Origin: Calditrichia bacterium
Lineage (GTDB): Bacteria; Calditrichota; Calditrichia; Calditrichales; Calditrichaceae
Reading direction: 5' to 3'
NCBI GenBank assembly: GCA_027039465.1
Contig: JALWEA010000510.1
Span: 1 to 7,866 of the forward strand
DNA: 7,866 bases
Under the pieces are notes generated by a model, which worked only from the letters and a program-made list of their open reading frames with translations, was not told the origin of the DNA and did no database searches. Of the stretch, positions 6,018 to 7,866 are shown piece by piece; positions within the stretch are counted from its first letter, which is position 1; every line of letters starts with the position of its first letter. Position numbers and translations under genes: made by a program.

Positions 6018-6530
6018 ATGCCAAAACTTATTTTAGTCAACAACGGAAATGAAAAACGCAATTCTGTCATCACCAATTTTTCTCATGATCTTGGTTCCCT
6101 GATTCGCATACGCGGTTTTCAGTTTAAAAAATATTTTGATGATCTTGGCCATTTGGTCGCCCTGGATTGGTTCTCGTTTTTACGCAGGGAAATGCTCTTT
6201 ACCTTGCAGTTCGATCGTCCCGATTTACCGCTCTATTCTCAAATTGAACCTTTTTTGGAAGATATTTTAAGAGAACTAAGTATTTTCCAATTAATTGATG
6301 TTTTTCTTTTTGACGAATTGGGCCTAATCGAACCGTTCGTCAAACCGTTGCAGCAACAGCTCATTACCATCTTTTCATCAAAGCATTCCGTAATTGCAAC
6401 GGTAAACCGAACAAATCGGGATAAAATTGATTATTTAAATCGAATAAAGGATATCCAATACCAAACCATTGATGAGCAAAATAACGACAAATTCTATTTG
6501 AAATTAATCGGAGAATTATATGACCGTTAA
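6018..6530 (+). CDS. THEP1-like NTPase-fold protein with a degenerate P-loop (otherwise hypothetical)
   Basis: A 170-residue soluble protein. The C-terminal half resembles the NTPase_1/THEP1 family: a Walker B-like strand DVFLFDELGLIEP (94-106, D99 E100), a helix, then SVIATVNRT (124-132) and a late IQYQTIDEQN strand. In that family D-E-[IL]-G-x-[ML]-E precedes a V-[IL]-A-T-V strand. The N-terminus KLILVNNGNEKRNSVI sits where GxxGxGK[TS] should be, but the paired glycines and the lysine-threonine are missing, so nucleotide hydrolysis is doubtful. The start is supported by AAGGTG eight bases upstream. A five-codon frame (6001-6018) ends on the TAATG that contains the start codon. The 3' end overlaps nth by 11 bases. 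The family link is inferred from motif order; an unrelated hypothetical protein remains possible. Confidence 0.8.
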   Translation: MPKLILVNNGNEKRNSVITNFSHDLGSLIRIRGFQFKKYFDDLGHLVALDWFSFLRREMLFTLQFDRPDLPLYSQIEPFLEDILRELSIFQLIDVFLFDELGLIEPFVKPLQQQLITIFSSKHSVIATVNRTNRDKIDYLNRIKDIQYQTIDEQNNDKFYLKLIGELYDR

Positions 6531-7188
6531 AGCAGGGAAGCGTTCACAAAAACTCAGCAAAAAAGAAATCAAAGAGGTTTTGCGGATTCTGGAAGAGGTT
6601 TACGGAGGAACCAAAACGGCTTTAAATTACGAAACGCCTTTTCAGTTGCTCGTTTCCACCATGTTGGCTGCTCAAAGTACGGACAAACGGGTCAATATCA
6701 TTACTCCCGAATTGTTCAGGCATTATCCCGATGCCGCATCCATGAGCAAACTTTCCGAAGAAGCTTTGCAGGAATACATTAAAACAGTGGGCCTTTACAA
6801 AGCCAAAGCCAAAAACATTTTGGCCACTAGTAAAATTTTAGCGGAAAAATATGACGGCGACATTCCTTCCACCCGCGAAGAATTAATGCAACTGCCTGGT
6901 GTGGGGCGTAAAACGGCCAATGTTGTATTGAGCATCGCTAAAAAAGTTCCGGCCATTGCGGTCGATACCCATGTTTTTCGCGTGAGCAATCGCATCGGCC
7001 TGGCCCATGCGGACAATGTTCTTGAAACCGAAAAACAACTCATGCAAAACATTCCCAAAGAAAAATGGTCGGATGCTCATCATTGGCTCATCTGGCACGG
7101 TCGCAAAATTTGTCGGGCGCGCAATCCGTTATGCGATCAATGCCCCATTGCCCATTTGTGTCTGTTCAACAGGAACAGAGAACAATGA
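6520..7188 (+). CDS. nth: Endonuclease III (DNA glycosylase/AP lyase, 4Fe-4S)
   Basis: A 222-residue base-excision-repair enzyme that removes oxidised pyrimidines and cleaves the abasic site by beta-elimination. The N-terminal alpha-helical domain contains LLVSTMLAAQSTDKRVN (43-59). The helix-hairpin-helix is LPGVGRKTANVVL (125-137) with catalytic lysine K131, and VDTHVFRV carries the catalytic aspartate D149; the 18-residue spacing equals that of K120 and D138 in E. coli Nth. The iron-sulfur ligands C198, C205, C208 and C214 show C-x6-C-x2-C-x5-C. The protein is slightly longer than E. coli Nth (211), mostly from a basic N-terminal tail. GGAG (6510-6513) is six bases before the ATG, inside the upstream gene, and the genes overlap by 11 bases, indicating co-transcription and probable translational coupling. 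Confidence 0.96.
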   Translation: MTVKAGKRSQKLSKKEIKEVLRILEEVYGGTKTALNYETPFQLLVSTMLAAQSTDKRVNIITPELFRHYPDAASMSKLSEEALQEYIKTVGLYKAKAKNILATSKILAEKYDGDIPSTREELMQLPGVGRKTANVVLSIAKKVPAIAVDTHVFRVSNRIGLAHADNVLETEKQLMQNIPKEKWSDAHHWLIWHGRKICRARNPLCDQCPIAHLCLFNRNREQ

Positions 7189-7339
7189 GTTCAAACGGCT
7201 TTTCGGCTCTTTGGCCAAATCCGTTTTTAAAACCATTTACGGTTAACAATTCAAATGAAATAAACAAAAAAGGAATAATAAGTTTAAAATTGTTTCTTTC
7301 ACAGTATTTGAATTTAGCTTGTAAAGTGCGAAGATTATG
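7189..7339 (+). other. nth 3' region: possible overlapping small ORF or terminator
   Basis: An ATG at 7185 overlaps the nth stop codon as ATGA and opens a 51-residue frame to 7340 (begins MSSNGFSALWPNPFLKPF). An AGGA lies ten bases upstream of it. The first 20 residues look plausible, but the remainder is AT-rich, low-complexity and ends at the next repeat, so it may be a truncated remnant or chance. The same DNA can fold as a terminator: AAACGG (7193-7198) pairs with CCGTTT (7221-7226), with GGC/GCC inside and a T run to 7228. Confidence 0.25.
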
Positions 7340-7436
7340 ATTTCAATTGTCCCGTTCGGGACAAACATTCTGTCAGGAGGTATTTGTCCCACATTTGAAA
7401 ATGTGGGTTATTATCGGAATTCCCTGACGGGAATTT
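7340..7436 (+). repeat. Triple-hairpin element, unit 1 (plus orientation)
   Basis: A 97-base unit with three perfect hairpins in order. H1 is TTGTCCCG-TT-CGGGACAA (7347-7364). H2 has stem CCCACATT (7388-7395) and AATGTGGG (7400-7407) with loop TGAA. H3 is AATTCCC-TGAC-GGGAATT (7418-7435). The linkers are 23 and 10 bases. It is 89/97 identical to 7674-7770, and no difference falls in a stem. Confidence 0.85.
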
Positions 7437-7554
7437 CTTCTAAATCAAACGACTGTAAAACAAATGAAAATGGAGTGATAGAAAAAGGGATGACGTAAAA
7501 AATTTTCTGAGATTTATTGATAACGTCGTGCGTCAGCATATTGAACCACATAAA

Positions 7555-7644
7555 TGATCCCGAAGGGATCAAATGACAATAGCCCACCAATTCATTGGTG
7601 GGAAAATAATGATTGTTGCATCCCGATTCCAGTCCTGTAAGGAC
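7555..7644 (-). repeat. Triple-hairpin element, unit 2 (inverted, divergent)
   Basis: Read on the minus strand, the order matches units 1 and 3. H1 is GTCCT-TAC-AGGAC (7644-7632). H2 has stem CCCACCAA (7602-7595) and TTGGTGGG (7590-7583) with loop TGAA, the same loop as unit 1. The linker CTATTGTCAT is close to TTATTATCGG of unit 1. H3 is TGATCCC-TTC-GGGATCA (7571-7555). Linkers are 29 and 11 bases. Stem sequences differ from the other units but remain fully paired. Confidence 0.65.
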
Positions 7645-7673
7645 GTCTGAAAAGGCAACTTACCCAAATTCAA

Positions 7674-7770
7674 ATTTCAATTGTCCCGTTCGGGACAAAC
7701 ATTTTGTCTAGAGATATTTGTCCCACATTTAAAAATGTGGGTTATTATCGAAATTCCCTATCGGGAATTT
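7674..7770 (+). repeat. Triple-hairpin element, unit 3 (plus orientation)
   Basis: A 97-base near-copy of unit 1, exactly 334 bases downstream. H1 is at 7681-7698, H2 at 7722-7741 with loop TAAA, and H3 at 7752-7769 with loop TATC. Eight substitutions separate it from unit 1, all in loops or linkers. One (G7417 to A7751) turns a G-T pair next to H3 into A-T. Nothing recognisable follows from 7771 to the window end. Confidence 0.85.
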
Positions 7771-7866
7771 TTGTCACATAAACCTTTTTAAAAAGAACGA
7801 AACGGATTAATTCAGGAAATAGATTCAAATTATTTTTTCGGATTTTAATTCTGACCTATTTAAAAT

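Noticed and set aside
7340..7770. Repeated palindromes considered as a CRISPR array
   Set aside because: The near-identical copies are 97 bases long and 334 bases apart, with an inverted unit between them. There are no regular 25-40 base spacers and no cas genes.

Overview
The window (7,866 bases, moderate GC, AT-rich between genes) looks like chromosomal DNA from a bacterium of the FCB group. The topoisomerase IV B subunit is of the short Bacteroidota/Calditrichota type, and the intergenic DNA is packed with degenerate interspersed repeats and palindromes, as in Caldithrix-like genomes. This placement is an inference from sequence style, not a database match.

Layout. Positions 1-73 (minus) are the first 24 codons of a gene running off the left edge, possibly a DUF4338/IS4-type mobile-element protein, with a near-consensus promoter that would give a leaderless mRNA. 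Positions 109-490 are repeat-rich non-coding DNA. Positions 491-2356 (minus) encode a complete ParE/GyrB-type ATPase subunit of topoisomerase IV; no parC/gyrA partner is present. Positions 2357-3312 are a second repeat-rich spacer with diverged copies of the repeats found at 126-494. Positions 3313-5868 (plus) encode a large membrane-anchored sensor phosphatase: multi-TM N-terminus, extracytoplasmic domain, HAMP, and SpoIIE/RsbU-type PP2C. Positions 6018-6530 and 6520-7188 (plus) form an overlapping pair: a small protein resembling THEP1-type NTPases but with a ruined P-loop, then a complete endonuclease III (nth). Positions 7340-7770 hold three copies of a three-hairpin element in alternating orientation (+, -, +).

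How the parts fit. The genes are housekeeping (DNA topology, base-excision repair) or signalling (partner-switching phosphatase), with no shared pathway visible. The only tight coupling is the NTPase-like gene with nth (11-base overlap, Shine-Dalgarno inside the upstream gene). The most unusual content is non-coding: the alternating triple-hairpin array with covarying stems after nth, and heptanucleotide tandem repeats on both sides of parE, one of which includes the parE stop codon.
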